22,532 bases of DNA from Stagonosporopsis chrysanthemi (GCA_022560025.1 JAFISE010000320.1:1-22532), one strand, 5' to 3'. Shown: positions 7,268-18,924, counted from the first letter of the stretch. Notes: generated from the letters alone by a model not told the origin. A program made the numbers and translations.

Positions 7268-10200
7268 ATGAAGCGCTGCTGCCACACCCGCTGGCTCAGC
7301 ATCTGTGAGCGGAGCGGCAGCTCTGCTCTCGTGCAGTCCGACAGGCCTGCTGCGCTCGTCAAAGACCTTCCCTCTCCTGATGTGCAACAGCCGTGTGTCT
7401 TCGTGCTGATCGGTAGCAGAGAAGGGTCCGCCGCACTGCAGGCCTCATTCGGCATCAAGAAAGCCCGATGGCCTCAGACCAACCAGACCCGTGGCGAGAT
7501 GCACCTCCACCTTGACCCGTCCACCATCTTCGCTGACCGGCCGATCCTGCTCGCGAGCTTCGATGTGCGCCCGCGTCCTGCCAGCTGGATCACAGCGAGG
7601 TGCGCCCCGTGCCACAGAGAGACGCGACATCCTCTCCGCCGACCACGTGCCAAGTCGAAGGCTGCAGACGACATCCTCCCACGCCTCCTCTCCCCCTTTG
7701 CAGACGTCTTCTGCCTCTTCTCCGACGACCTAGGCGGCTTCCGCCAGACCGCACAGCGACTGGCCCTCTGGCTGGACCAGAGCCGCTCGCCAACTCCACC
7801 TAACACTGCACTCCCAAGCATAGTCGTCGTGACCAGTGCAGTCCCTCCCAAGGGGGGAGCAGAGGAGCAGGCAAGACGCGCTCTCCTGTGCATGCTGGAG
7901 GAAGAGACGGCCGTAGACCCGTTCCAGCAGCTCGCCGCTATCGATGTCGTTGCTGTCGTTCCGAAAGGGGCCATGTCGGCGAAGGCCCGCTGGCGGCGTC
8001 TGAGAGAGCGTCTCATGGATAGATCAGACCGAGTGCGCAAAGACAGAGAAGCCCGCTCCGCGCTCTACTCTGCATCCCGCCTGGCCGCCTTCCTGCAAGG
8101 TGCAGGTGCGCACTTTGCTCGCGCTCCTGACGTCCCCTTCGACTTCCTGCAGGCGGCAAGGATCCACAACCCTGTCGCCCCAGACTTGGCAGACTATCTT
8201 TCACACTTTCTCAAGCACATCACTTCGTCGACCCAACTGACAGAGTTTGCAGTTCCTTTCCTAGCTTCCACCCTGCTTCTCAACAGTTACCCACCCGGCG
8301 CGCCCAGTGCGTTTCCATCTTCTCTCTCTTGCTCGCAGCGCTTGCTTGCTAACGCAGGAGCAGTGTTCGATTGCAGGCACGTCTTCGACGAGCTGTACCG
8401 GCCAGCGTTCCGGCAGGTAAGTGAGGCCCGCGTCGCTGTCTCGGGTGAGAAAGGTGATGCCCTCCCATCGAGTGACATCGCCGATCTGGTCGTGGACCAC
8501 CTTGTCCGCTACTTTGAGCAGCTTGTTGGCGGGATGGCAGCAGCGGACATCCACAGAGACAATCTTGCGTGCTTCCGGCGCTGGTGGCACGGCATCGAGA
8601 GCAGTAACACCTGCCTGTGCTGCCTGCGCAGGAGACCGCAACCACCCAGGCTTCCCTGCGGACACTTCGTCTGCGAGAACTGCGTCGTCGTGTTCGGAGA
8701 CCGCAAAGATGACGATCCCTGGACCTTCAACATCCGCCACTGCTTCCTCTGCGGACAAGCCCCGCCGAGCGACGTGGCCATCAGGGTGCATCTGCCCACC
8801 GCAGGAGCCGGCGTCTTGTGCATCGACGGGGGAGGCACGCGCGGCATCGTGCCGCTGGTGCTGATGAAGCGGATACAGGACCGCATCGGCCTGCCCATCC
8901 CCTTGCAGCGCTTCGTCAAGGTCGCCTTCGGCGTCAGCATAGGTAGGTCGTTAGCAGCCGCCAGACAGACACAGATAAACAACGGCTGACCCTGTCGAGG
9001 CGCGGTCATCGCCATAGACCACTACATCAACGGCCGCTCCCTGACCGAGTCCATCCAACGCTTCCCGGAGATGATGCAGCGATCGTTCAAGCGGCGCTCG
9101 TCCCTCAACATCCCAGTGCTTTCGCGCGCCTTCGAGCTGACCGCAGCCTATCTCGCCGATGGCTTGTACTCTGTGGAAACCCTCGAAGCTGTGCTCAGAG
9201 ACGCCCTTGGCGCTGACAAACACATCCTAGATCTCTCGTACGCGACAGCGACAGGCACGAAAGTCGGCTTGCCCGTCGCCACAGTCAGCGAATACCCTTC
9301 CTACCGCATCTTCACCAACTACAACGGGGTAGGCAAGCGAGTCGGAGACCAAGGTTGGTTTGCCTCTTGTAGCACTGCGCCGACGAGTTCGTCTGGGCTG
9401 ACGCACGTGAAGGCAACAGCATCATCAAGCCCAAGGACAGCGTGCCGCTCTGGCAGATGTAAGCCTATTCCGCCCTGCCCAACTCTTCTCCGTCTAGAAA
9501 CTGACAGCAGCGCCAGCGCCCGTGCAGTGACCGCAGCGCCAGGGTACGTCCTCCCCATGTGCACTCGTCCCCATGCGTTCCTTCCCATGCGTGCCTTCCC
9601 ATGCGTTTCTTGCTGCTCGCGACTGACCGCGGCTAACTCACGCCACAGCTTCTTCCCACCCATGCACATCGACGGCGTCGGCACGGTCCAGGATGCCGGC
9701 CTCCTCGAGAACGACCCGCTGCTCTGGGCGCTGTCCGAGGTATCAGCTCTCTTCCCATTCTGTCAAAACCCTGACTTCGTCGTCTCTCTAGGCACAGGCG
9801 AGCCCGCCCCGCGGAACTACGACACGCCAGCGATGGACCGTCGGAGCAAGCGAAAGAGAGGCATGCTCCGCCGGATCGGCGATCTGCTGCTCGAGAGGAC
9901 GCGGGACAAGCCCATCAGGCGAGCCTGCAAGACGGCCGCCATGGCGGGCAACGTCCTCCGTCGCTTCCACCGCCTCAACGTCGGCTTCGACGGCGCAGAG
10001 CCGAGGCTCAACGACACCAGCCGCATACCAGAGCTGATACGCAGAGCGCAGACTGACCCGTCTCTGTCTCCAGGCATCAATGCCGTCGCGCGCTGCATGG
10101 TTGCATCGCTCTTCTACTTTCAGCTCGACCCCGACTCGCCGCCGCAGTGGTGCAACGGGAAGTACCTGGTCAACGGAAGCGTTCGGTGCTCGATACGACA

Positions 10201-10540
10201 TGGCGATGCTGCCCTCAAGGCGCTCTTGTGCGAGCTGTCCAGCAGCCGTGCCAGCTTTCTCGTCGGCAACTGCGCCGTCCCACCCTCCTCCTACCTTGGC
10301 GAGGACGGTAACTTTTGCATCAACATCGCTCTAGAGACCAAGCGCAGGTTTGCCGTCTTTCTGAAGCTGGGCGACAAGGAAGGAGCTGGCAGCGACATCA
10401 GCGGCTCGCCCTTCTCGGTGTCGAAGCTGGTCGCCGCGCAAGGCCTGGATGCGCCCTTCGGCCACCTGGACCACCGCAAGCGGAAGAGAGGTAGGGACGC
10501 GGACATGGCAGGGTCAGCGAGCAAGAGGCGACAGACGTAG
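7268..10540 (+). CDS. Patatin-like phospholipase with RING-like zinc cluster
   Basis: Exons 7268-8306, 8358-8942, 9000-9357, 9420-9458, 9517-9543 and 9649-10540 give 2940 nt, 979 residues. Patatin domains hydrolyse acyl chains from phospholipids with a Ser-Asp dyad. Visible: an N-terminal region with LIGSREGSAALQASFG, which resembles a P-loop that has lost GK(S/T), and GEMHLHLDP; a Cys/His cluster from residue 432 (CLCC, CGHFVCENC, CFLCG), RING-like; the patatin oxyanion loop DGGGTRG at 503-509; nucleophile elbow GVSIG with Ser540; FTNYNGVGKR; ARAVTAAPGFF; and DAG with catalytic Asp698. The C-terminus is basic (HRKRKRGRD, ASKRR), a possible nuclear signal. I know this arrangement from fungal FabD/lysophospholipase-like proteins. 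ATG 7268 is the first in the frame, in a good context (CACCATGA), but an upstream start or exon is possible. All exon joins keep phase and the catalytic residues are present, so the gene looks functional. Confidence 0.85.
8307..8357 (+). other. Patatin gene intron 1 (51 bp)
   Basis: Donor GTGCGT, branch TGCTAAC (8348-8353 region), acceptor GCAG at 8357. Removing it joins SYPPGAP to AVFDCRHVFDELYR and deletes a low-complexity insert that does not fit the family. Its length is a multiple of three without a stop, so the frame reads through if it is retained. Confidence 0.75.
8943..8999 (+). other. Patatin gene intron 2 (57 bp) inside the GxSxG motif
   Basis: Donor GTAGGT, branch GGCTGAC, acceptor GAG at 8997-8999, which is unusual because YAG is the norm. 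Splicing completes the last Gly codon of GVSIG and continues AVIAIDHYING. If retained, the protein ends at TGA 8987-8989. Confidence 0.75.
9358..9419 (+). other. Patatin gene intron 3 (62 bp)
   Basis: Donor GTTTGC, branch GGCTGAC (9396-9402), acceptor AACAG at 9419. It joins GVGKRVGDQG to CIIKPKDSVPLWQ. A rival 44-bp intron, 9329-9372, would remove the family-like GVGKR motif and lacks a good branch site. Confidence 0.65.
9459..9516 (+). other. Patatin gene intron 4 (58 bp)
   Basis: Donor GTAAGC, branch ACTGAC at about 9500-9505, acceptor CCAG at 9516. It joins PLWQ to IARAVTAAPG, the conserved run before the active-site Asp strand. It shifts frame, so splicing is required. Confidence 0.75.
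9544..9648 (+). other. Patatin gene intron 5 (105 bp)
   Basis: Donor GTACGT, branch GGCTAAC (9630-9636), acceptor CACAG at 9648. It joins TAAPG to FFPPMHIDGVG. The intron contains short repeats of CCCATGCGT and is a multiple of three in length, so it looks open in frame. Confidence 0.8.
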
Positions 10541-10829
10541 GCCTAATGGTCCCGCTCCATGATGCAGAAGCAATGAGGCAGTGTACAGGTGCGAGAGCAA
10601 AAACGCCAGCACCGTTGCTCTGGCAAGACAGCCTGAATCCACGTGTGCTGCCATTCTTTGGCAGGTTGTATAGCGTTTCACAATATCACAGCTCTGCTGT
10701 TTTTCTGACCACTCCACTGCTGATGCCTTAATGCTGCCGTCTAATTGTTTGAACGTGAAGTGTAGTGTGCCTAAAGACACGCGATGTCCTAGACTAGTAG
10801 TTGTTGTTGTTTAGTGTTCTGTCTGGCAG
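10541..10829. other. 3' flank of the patatin gene and edge of the AT-rich block
   Basis: Ordinary-composition sequence follows the patatin stop codon. Base composition changes towards AT from roughly 10740 onward. No gene is recognised; the short open frames have no supporting motif. Confidence 0.4.
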
Positions 10830-13248
10830 GACTTAAAGGTTAGCTTAATAGCAAACAACCTTGGCGCTATTACTGCACTTGCGCTAAGCAATGTGCTGCT
10901 GTCCCTGCAACCTTCTTTAACTTTACGCAAATTGTTTATTCTAGCAGAAAGAGTCTTATTAGACTGCAGCAAGCTGCATATTACAGTGTTTACAGCTAGC
11001 ATTCTTGTAGCTCTTCTGCTCTTTATAGACTTAGTACTAAGTTATGCAGCAGCTAGTTGTTAGCAAGCTTAGGTGCACAAACAGTCTATAAGCTCTCTAA
11101 CTTACTTTGCACAGAGTAATATTACAGCTAAAGCTATACTATATTAGCTTACTTTATATATATAATTAGTATAACACCTTTATCTACAGAGTATAGTATA
11201 ATATTATATCTTACTAGGTTAATAGTTAGTAGTAGTATTAGATAGTAGCATAGTAATAGAGCTAACAAGGTGTAAGCTTGTACGTAGTATAGAACTTAGT
11301 AGTCTTTGCTTAGACCTGCTAATATATAGTTGCTTGCAAGGTTTATAAGTAACTAAATATTAAAATAACTAACTTAGTATATAAGTTTTATTATCTTAGT
11401 ATTATAATAATAGACACGTACTATAGTAAACTACTAAAACTAGTACTTAATCTAGTCTAGTAGAAGGATTTAATATATATAACTTTGCACCTACTAAGAA
11501 CTCTACTAATAACTTTATTATTTTAGCAGGCTAGGCTGCTTAGTATATATCTTTTAGCATGCTCATAAGTATATATACTATAGTATAAGTATTGCTCTTG
11601 TTTTAGCACTATAATATAAAGACAGTTTTATAAGTAATTTAGAAGTAGCTCTAAAGGCTAGTGTAAAGAAGAGTATCTAAACAAGATAAACCTAGAAGTA
11701 TTTACTAAATACTACTAAGCTTAGATAATACTTATCTTTAAAACTACTACTTATATCTATACTACCTAAGCTAATATTACTAACAAGTGTTTAGACTTAA
11801 CACTCTGCACTACTCTAGCTAGGATAATACTAAATAACTAAAGTATAAAGCTAATTAAGAAGAAATACAGTCTTATATATTTTCTACTTAGCAAGTCTAA
11901 TTAGATATTAAAGAAGGTAAGTATCTATATATATAGTGTTTATACACTCTATGTATATTTCTAGCCTACAAATATAAAAACAACTTTTAGTAACTATAAA
12001 AATAAAGTTATATAGCTATATATAAAAGCTATTAATAAAAGTAGTTATATAAACTATTAATTAAGTCTATCTAAGAGAGTAATTATTTATAATATATAAA
12101 AACAGAACAGTATATAAAAGTAAGAAGCTTAACTTAATTAAAAAGCAAGCTAGCCTATAAGAAGTACTGCTCTGTACAGACAGCTATTATATAGAGATTT
12201 TTTATAGTAATAGTCTATTAAGTACTATAGTGCTTTTTTTATTACTACTTTTTATTTAGATGTTTTGTACAGCTACTGCGTGTAGTAACTAGTAGAGATG
12301 CTAAAGACAGCAACGCGTTAACTATAATACAAGTACTACTATATATATACTTTTTTTTAGTAAGTAGCTTTATAAAAAGCTTTTTTAAAGCTTTGTAATT
12401 GCTTATTTAAGTATATTACACTCTCGTTTCTTATATTGTTTCTTAGCCTTCTTAGTAGCTATTCTAAGGGCTTTCTCTTCTTTTACTCTTACTTACTTTA
12501 CTTTCTACTACTCTTTCTATTGCTTATTTTAAACCTTTTTTTTAGCTGCCTCTGCCTTCCTACAAGCCTTTATAGTAGTTTTCTTAGCTTGTTAGTAGGT
12601 ATTTTAACGTAGTTAAGCCTAGGCTTTATCTACTTTTATTAGAGACTATAATATTGCGTTAGAAGTATAAGACTTAGAAGCCTGCAGCAGCAAGGCTTAG
12701 CAGTACCTCTAAGAGGCCTTTTAGGTATTAATTTAGTTGCAGAGGCCTTTGTTTCTTACCTCTAGAAGTAAGTTACAAGCTGCTAAGTAGTTTAACGTGC
12801 AAACTAGCTTCTTTACCTTATAACTTAAAGAGTCTTTTATTATTGCCTTGTAAAACTATTCTATTACAATCTTATTAATATTAATTAGTAAAGATAAAGT
12901 TTATAGAAGCTTACTTTGCTTTTTTTTAAACCTATTAAGTATAATAAGTAGGTCTAGTAGTTAGTTAGTTAGTTAATTAGTATTTATTTTATATCTAGTT
13001 AATAAAAAATAAGTCTACTATCTTGCTTCTTAAAGAGTATATACAACGTGCTAAGCTATAGAATTATAGTACTAATATACTACCTTAGAAAGTATTTCTT
13101 GTGTATATAGGTATTACTACTATATTAAAACTATAGCTTTCTGTCTAGTTAAAAAAACTAAGTAATTTATATGTATTAAAGTAGATCTTTTATATCTTTA
13201 AAGGTAGTAAAGTGCTATAAGAAAGTAGAGAAGAGAGGTTAAGTATAA

Positions 13249-13323
13249 AGAGCTAGTGCTCTGTTAAATTAAGGCTGTAGCTCTATACAAGAAGAGCCTT
13301 TATACTAGACTTAGCTATGCCTG
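13249..13323 (+). repeat. Direct repeat in the AT-rich block, copy 1
   Basis: About 75 bp that recurs at 13432. The first 23 bases are identical in both copies and include a small hairpin, AGAGC-TAGT-GCTCT. Similarity falls off further along. Confidence 0.6.
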
Positions 13324-13431
13324 TATTAAAAGAGATAAGTATAGTAGAAAGGCAGAGCTAGGCCTGTCCTTCTTCTTTATCTCTAGAGTTGCAAATTATA
13401 AAGCTATACTAGCTGCCTTGTTTATATATTA

Positions 13432-13506
13432 AGAGCTAGTGCTCTGTTAAATTATGCTGTAGCTCTTTGCATAGAGAGCCTTTGTATTTAGGCCTAGCAG
13501 ATGCCT
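13432..13506 (+). repeat. Direct repeat in the AT-rich block, copy 2
   Basis: Second copy, 183 bp downstream of the first in the same orientation. After the identical 23 bases there is a one-base length difference, then scattered substitutions. It may be a duplicated part of a degraded element. Confidence 0.6.
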
Positions 13507-16372
13507 ATATCTTGTAAAAGCAAAGAGTAGCAAGATTATCTCTTTGTTTTAGTAGTAGTTAAGGCCTTTAACTAAACGTGTAAAACTAAGTAGTATACAA
13601 GCTATTTTAAAAAGATTTTAGCTTAGCAAAGGGCTAAAAGACAAAATAAAGCAGCACATTAGCTATAATACCTGTAGTAGAAAGAAGATATTAAGAAACA
13701 GATTTACAAAGGTATTTAAGTTGTGTTTAAATAAAAAATTAATAGAAATTAACCTTTTACTAACTTAGAAAAGTTAATATTTAGGGTAGGTCTAGTAGTA
13801 TAGCTTTAAACGCAGCTAGCACAAGCTTACAGGTAAACGTTCTATACTAAGCAGCTTAAAAAAGCTTAAAGAAATAATACTTTTTAATACTAGTTAAAGC
13901 TTAGCTTTTATAGAGTTGTTTAGTAACCTCTTTAGAGTAGTTATTACTAGAAGGTAAGAAGCAACTTATATCTAACAGCTGCAGCGTCTATATACTATAA
14001 GGCAAGAATATAAGTAGTAAAATCTTATAGTAACTATAATAGTTAATAAAGCCTATAGTTATATATAAGCTATAGCTGTTAATAATAAGTAATTGCTAGA
14101 AAGTAAAAAGTACAAGCTTTAGCAGCAGTTTCCTAATTAAAAATCTGTTTAAGCTATACAAAGCTAACTTTATTTTTAGACTAGTTATTATAGTATACTC
14201 TCTTTAGCTATATACCTACTGTACCTAGTTAAACGTCTTTAGCTTTAATAACATAAATATATTTATCTCCTTTCTATATTAACTAATTAACTTCTTCTTC
14301 TTTACTTCTTTCTTTTACTACTAGAATAGTTTTATAGTTATCTTGTTGTCTGTATCTATATTAGAGTTACTCTATCTTCTATTGTCTTGCTTTGCTTCTA
14401 CCTTTATATTTAGTATTAACTACTCTTTCCTACTATAGTCTTTTTTTATTCTCTTTATCCTAATCTTTCTATATTCTCTATACCTACTGTATACTCTATC
14501 CTTCTCTAATTTGCAAAATAAGCTAAGCTTAGCTTCTAGCCTTTGTACTATTCTAGTCTCTATCTACTCTTTTGTGCAGAGAGTATATCTTAAGTCTAAG
14601 TCTAAGTCTACGTTGTAGCTTAGGTTAATACAGAGAGCGTGCAAGAAAGTCTTAAGATTTAAGCATACTACAGCCTGTAGCAACTACTCTTCTTAGAATA
14701 ATCTTCTAATCGCCTCTACAAACAGAAATTTCTAGCACCTTTACTAATTTCTCTTTACTATTTCTTCTTTTTTAATATACCTATATTAAAGCTACTACTT
14801 TATATTACTTATAACTATAGATACTCTCTGTACTTAAAGTACTACTACTCTATTAGTACTACAAAGTATTCTAAAGATCTTATTAGAACAGAGTTAGATA
14901 TATTCTTTGTACTTTTATATTTTACTTTAGACTAACTTACACCTTTCTAAATAAATCTTTAATTGTTTCTTGTTAAATACAAGTTTAACCTAATCTTTCT
15001 AGAGTGGTAAAGGTTAGTCTAATATATAAACGCTTTTTAAACCCTCTTCTAGATATTTAAGTAACTTAGTAAAGTAAGTAATAGTAGACTATAAACTATA
15101 GGTCTCTTTTGTAAGTTTTGTTAAGCTTAATATTATACAAGTATCTAAGCTAATATACTTAGGCAAAGCTTATAAAGTGCTGTGCAAAGTGTTAAAGTCT
15201 TTTACTTACTAATTAATACTACAGCGTTGTTTTAAGTAAGTAGTCTTAAAAATCTATATTCTATTATTAAGATTAGAGACTTTTTTTAAGACTTACTAGA
15301 TAAAAAAGATAATTTGTGTAAGTTATATATCTTATCTAAAGATTTTTAGCTAAGGTATAAGGTGCTAGCTTAGTAAAGTCTTACCTAGTTAGTTAAATAT
15401 ATATAAAGGTATATTCTTAGTTTAGTCTTATACAGCTACTATAAGAGTATTGTCTATTATATCTCTGCTTGCAGTTGCAATATAGCTAACAAGCTTGCAA
15501 CTCTTAAGACTTCTTTGTTATATCTTCTAGTTAATAGGTATTATAATATACAAGTATATTATGTCTCTGCTTTATACTAGGCAGAATTATAATAAAGTCT
15601 GCTACAATAATTAAGTTCTAATATAGTTACTAAATTAGCTATTTAGATATAGGCATTATTAATAATAGAAATTTATATGCCTATTAAACAACTAATTAAC
15701 ACTATAGGCTTTGCCCTAAGTATAATATAGTCTTAGCACATAGTTATAAATATGCAAGCTATACTACTCTATATATATAATTTTAGCGCTAAATATTAAG
15801 ATTATAGTGTATAACTCTAATCTAGAACTACTATGTCTGTACTCTTTATCTATATAACTTAGCAGGTTATACTGTATCTTTTTAAGCCCTATATATATAC
15901 GCCCTGCAGCTTTAGTTATATAAAGCAATACAATCTTAGATATAGGTTGTCTTTAAAGTCTTTTAGCACAGCTTAGTATAGCTTAACACTATACCTACCT
16001 TAGTGTATTCTCTTATATACTATACTAAAACTAGATTACACCTTGTAAATTATAGAATTAAAGCAAAGACAAAAGATCTTAAATAAAGAAAAGAGACAAT
16101 TATTATTTTAATAGCTACAAGATAATATAACGTTGTACTCTTAGAGTAAATAATTAAAAGCTCTTAGTACTTTATCTGCAGACTTGTTATTAATCTTGCT
16201 TCTTCTATTCTTAGATTCTAACACTTTTTTAAAGCCTTCTCTAATATTTAAAAATATCTTAGTAAATTTTAAGTACTGCTTATTACTGTTGCTAATTAAG
16301 TTACACTGCTGTATAAATAGCTAAAAGCAGATCCTTATAATAATTTCTAGAGTACTAAGCTAATAGTGCTAG

Positions 16373-16586
16373 TGTCACGGGATTCCTCTCCGATACCCCT
16401 CAACCCTACCTCAGGCACACCCAGGCCAAGGGCCGGGCCGCGCACGGGCCTCCCATATATATACTCCTATCGAATCCAGAGGCTCACACCTCAAGGATTC
16501 GTCTGATATCCAAATACAACCCCAATTCGGCCTTGAAGCCATCCCATCTACCTTGAGTCCGATTGCCTGCCTACAGTGACCTCACA
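16373..16586. mobile_element. Unmutated solo LTR in the AT-rich block
   Basis: A 214-bp GC-rich island begins TGTCACGGGATTCC and ends CTCACA, and is flanked by the perfect 5-bp duplication GCTAG (16368-16372 and 16587-16591). Terminal TG...CA plus a 5-bp duplication is the hallmark of an LTR retrotransposon insertion. Only LTR-sized DNA lies between the duplications, so it is a solo LTR left by recombination. A TATA-like run (ATATATATAC) lies near 16454. CpG-rich stretches survive, so it escaped RIP. It does not resemble the 278-bp LTR family further right. Confidence 0.85.
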
Positions 16587-16591
16587 GCTAG

Positions 16592-18641
16592 TTATAGGCT
16601 TTATTTTCTTCTAAGCAATTATTATATTAGCTATTGCTGCAAAACATACAAGAGACGTTATATACACTTAGTAAAGAATATTAGCTTTAAAAGAGTTAAT
16701 TAGCTCTAGCTTAGCAAGTAACTTATTATTCTTAAGTAGATAGGAATAAACAAAAGCAATAAGTATAAACTAGTTTTCTTAAGACATTGTAGAATATAGC
16801 AGACTATAAGCAAAAAAAAAACCTAGCAGCGTATACTTTAAATATAAGCTTACACAACTTTTAAATAGGTCTAAGATTAGACTTAGAAACTAAAATAAAC
16901 TAGCGCTATATGTATATAACTAGCAAGTATGTTTGCAATACTTTTTACTTTACTGCCTTAGTAGTAAGCATATTATATTACTATATACTAAAGCTGTATT
17001 TAAGTATTAAGTATTATAAGTCTAGCAGTAATTTATATAGACCTATAACAAGTAGTATATAAGCTGTGTTAGGTCTTCTAGATATATAAATAAAAAAACC
17101 TATATACTCTTAAGTAAAAAGTATATAATAAGTATAATAGAAGCTAAGGCACTAAGATTATAAAGAAAGTTTTAGTCTTATTGTCTAATAGCGCTAAGCT
17201 CTTAAACAATTCTCTTAGCTGTCTATTTATTACTACAGAAGAAAATATAAACTTCTCTAGCTAATCTGTATTTAGATCTATTAATTACAGTCTCTATACT
17301 AAAAGCTATAGACTTTAGACTAAAACACCTATATAGTAATATTATATTATATTTATTATAATATACATAGTAGATACTATTATAATATACTTGTTCTTAT
17401 AGCTTTTTAGACTCTGTAACAGTATAAAGTATTATAGTAATAAAGACAACTATTTTAAAAGCTCTGTAGACTTTTACGCTTAAGGTTTAAAGAGGTTGTT
17501 CTATCTAACCTGTTTATGTCTAGTATTAGGCTGCTAAGACTATATACTTTGTATTAAGCTATCTCCTAGGCATAAAGATCTCTTAAAGTTATAGCTAGAA
17601 TTACTACTTTTATTGTTCTAAGTAGCTGTGTTAGATAAATATAGTAAACGTTGCAGGACAAAGCTTCTAGGCAGCTAAAACTCTAAGTAAACTTTAGTTA
17701 GAGCTCTGCTAATATAGTTATTACCTATCTTATATACTATAATAAGCTATAATAAGCAGAAGAAAAAGTAAAAAGAAGGTAGCTTGCAAATATACAAAGT
17801 AGAATAGACTGTAGCTGTTATTAAGTAGAGAGTTTAGAAAGTACCTTTTAAATTTTATAGTCTAAAGTTAAGAGCTGTATATACTAAGTGTATTGCTAAG
17901 CAAAGGCACTAACTATAAAGCTTAACAGATTCTGCTGTCTTGTTTGTGCCTTAACAATCTTACAAACAGACTATAGAACTAACTATGTCTAAGCTCTATA
18001 GTAAGTAAATATCTTAAAGATTATTCTATATATATAGTAGGTAAACACCTTTAATTTCCTGTGCGCTAGTCTATAGTAGAGCAAAAGTGCACAGAGATTT
18101 TATAACTTTCTGCTAAGTCCTTACTGCTTACACATTAAAGTATCTAAAGACTTAGTACCTAATATTATAAATACAGCCTAAAACAACTTGTACTTAACTT
18201 ATACTTTAGTTATATTCTACTAACACTTAGAAGACGCTTAGAAGACACTTATAGGTATCTAGCTTCTTATACTACAATGTCTAACTTATAAACAGCAGTC
18301 TATTAGTACTTGCTGCTTATAATATAGTTAAGCAGTCTAACGTTAAGATACTTAATTATAATCTATACTATTATTAACTACAAGTTTTTAACCTAAAAGT
18401 AGTTTAACTAGCTAACGTAGTTTAGGCGCTGCTTGTTTATAATAATAAGCAGAAGTAAACAAGGTAGTATAGGTTTACACTATATGCTAGGCAGATTATT
18501 AACTAACACTTACAGCAAGCAGCGCTTTCTCTTATTAGCTTCTAGAACGCTTTTCTCTACAGTTGCTAATCTTTCTTCTAAGTCTAGCTACTGCTAGCGC
18601 TGTTAATGCTAAAAGCTAAGATTAAACTTCTCTTACAGCGT
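16592..18641. repeat. RIP-mutated transposon relics, AT-rich block (middle part)
   Basis: AT-rich sequence continues with the same composition as left of the solo LTR and with no usable reading frame. The GCTAG duplication shows that both sides were contiguous before the LTR element inserted. Confidence 0.8.
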
Positions 18642-18646
18642 AAACA

Positions 18647-18924
18647 TGTAAGAACAAGCCTAGTTCTTTAAGCCTACCTTACATTACCTGACAACTACCT
18701 AACTCAGATCTGTCTTCTAACTGCTCGTTGGTACAGTCTTCCCTAAGCTTCTAGGTATAAGAAAGGAAGCCTCTACAGAGTTTAGATAGATAGTTTTAAA
18801 GTATCCTTTTGTACAAGACCTATAGGAATAGAGATCTAGTCCTGCAGTTTATCTTAGTGCTTCTATACACCTCGTAGCAGATACCTATGCGATTCAGACC
18901 CCTCTAGCATCCTGTGTCGTTATA
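18647..18924 (+). mobile_element. Solo LTR of the gypsy family, plus orientation, RIP-altered
   Basis: 278 bp beginning TGTAAGAACAAGCC and ending TCGTTATA, flanked by the perfect duplication AAACA (18642-18646 and 18925-18929). It matches the reverse complement of 19383-19660 over its full length, with about 25 differences counted by eye. At least nine of those are CpA-to-TpA or TpG-to-TpA in this copy, including the terminal CA, which is now TA. So it is a solo LTR of the same family as the gypsy element at the right edge, inserted in the opposite orientation. Confidence 0.9.

Larger units (their letters stand above)
10830..16372. repeat. RIP-mutated transposon relics, AT-rich block (left part)
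   Basis: More than 5.5 kb of AT-rich sequence full of TA-containing steps, with CpG almost absent and CpA/TpG reduced. All six frames are saturated with stops, and I found no open frame above about 60 codons after 11002. This is the composition left by RIP, which turns CpA into TpA on either strand of duplicated DNA. Pyrimidine-rich stretches (about 12410-12600 and 14260-14760) may be the template strand of former coding regions on minus, but no protein can be identified by eye. Confidence 0.85.

Noticed and set aside
7474..8040. 188-codon minus-strand frame and similar long minus frames within the patatin gene
   Set aside because: They are shadows of a GC-rich coding sequence; the plus frame carries the conserved motifs and phased introns.
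9329..9372. Alternative 44-bp intron 3 for the patatin gene
   Set aside because: It keeps frame but deletes the GVGKR segment that fits the family, and it lacks a good branch site; 9358-9419 has both motif retention and a GGCTGAC branch.
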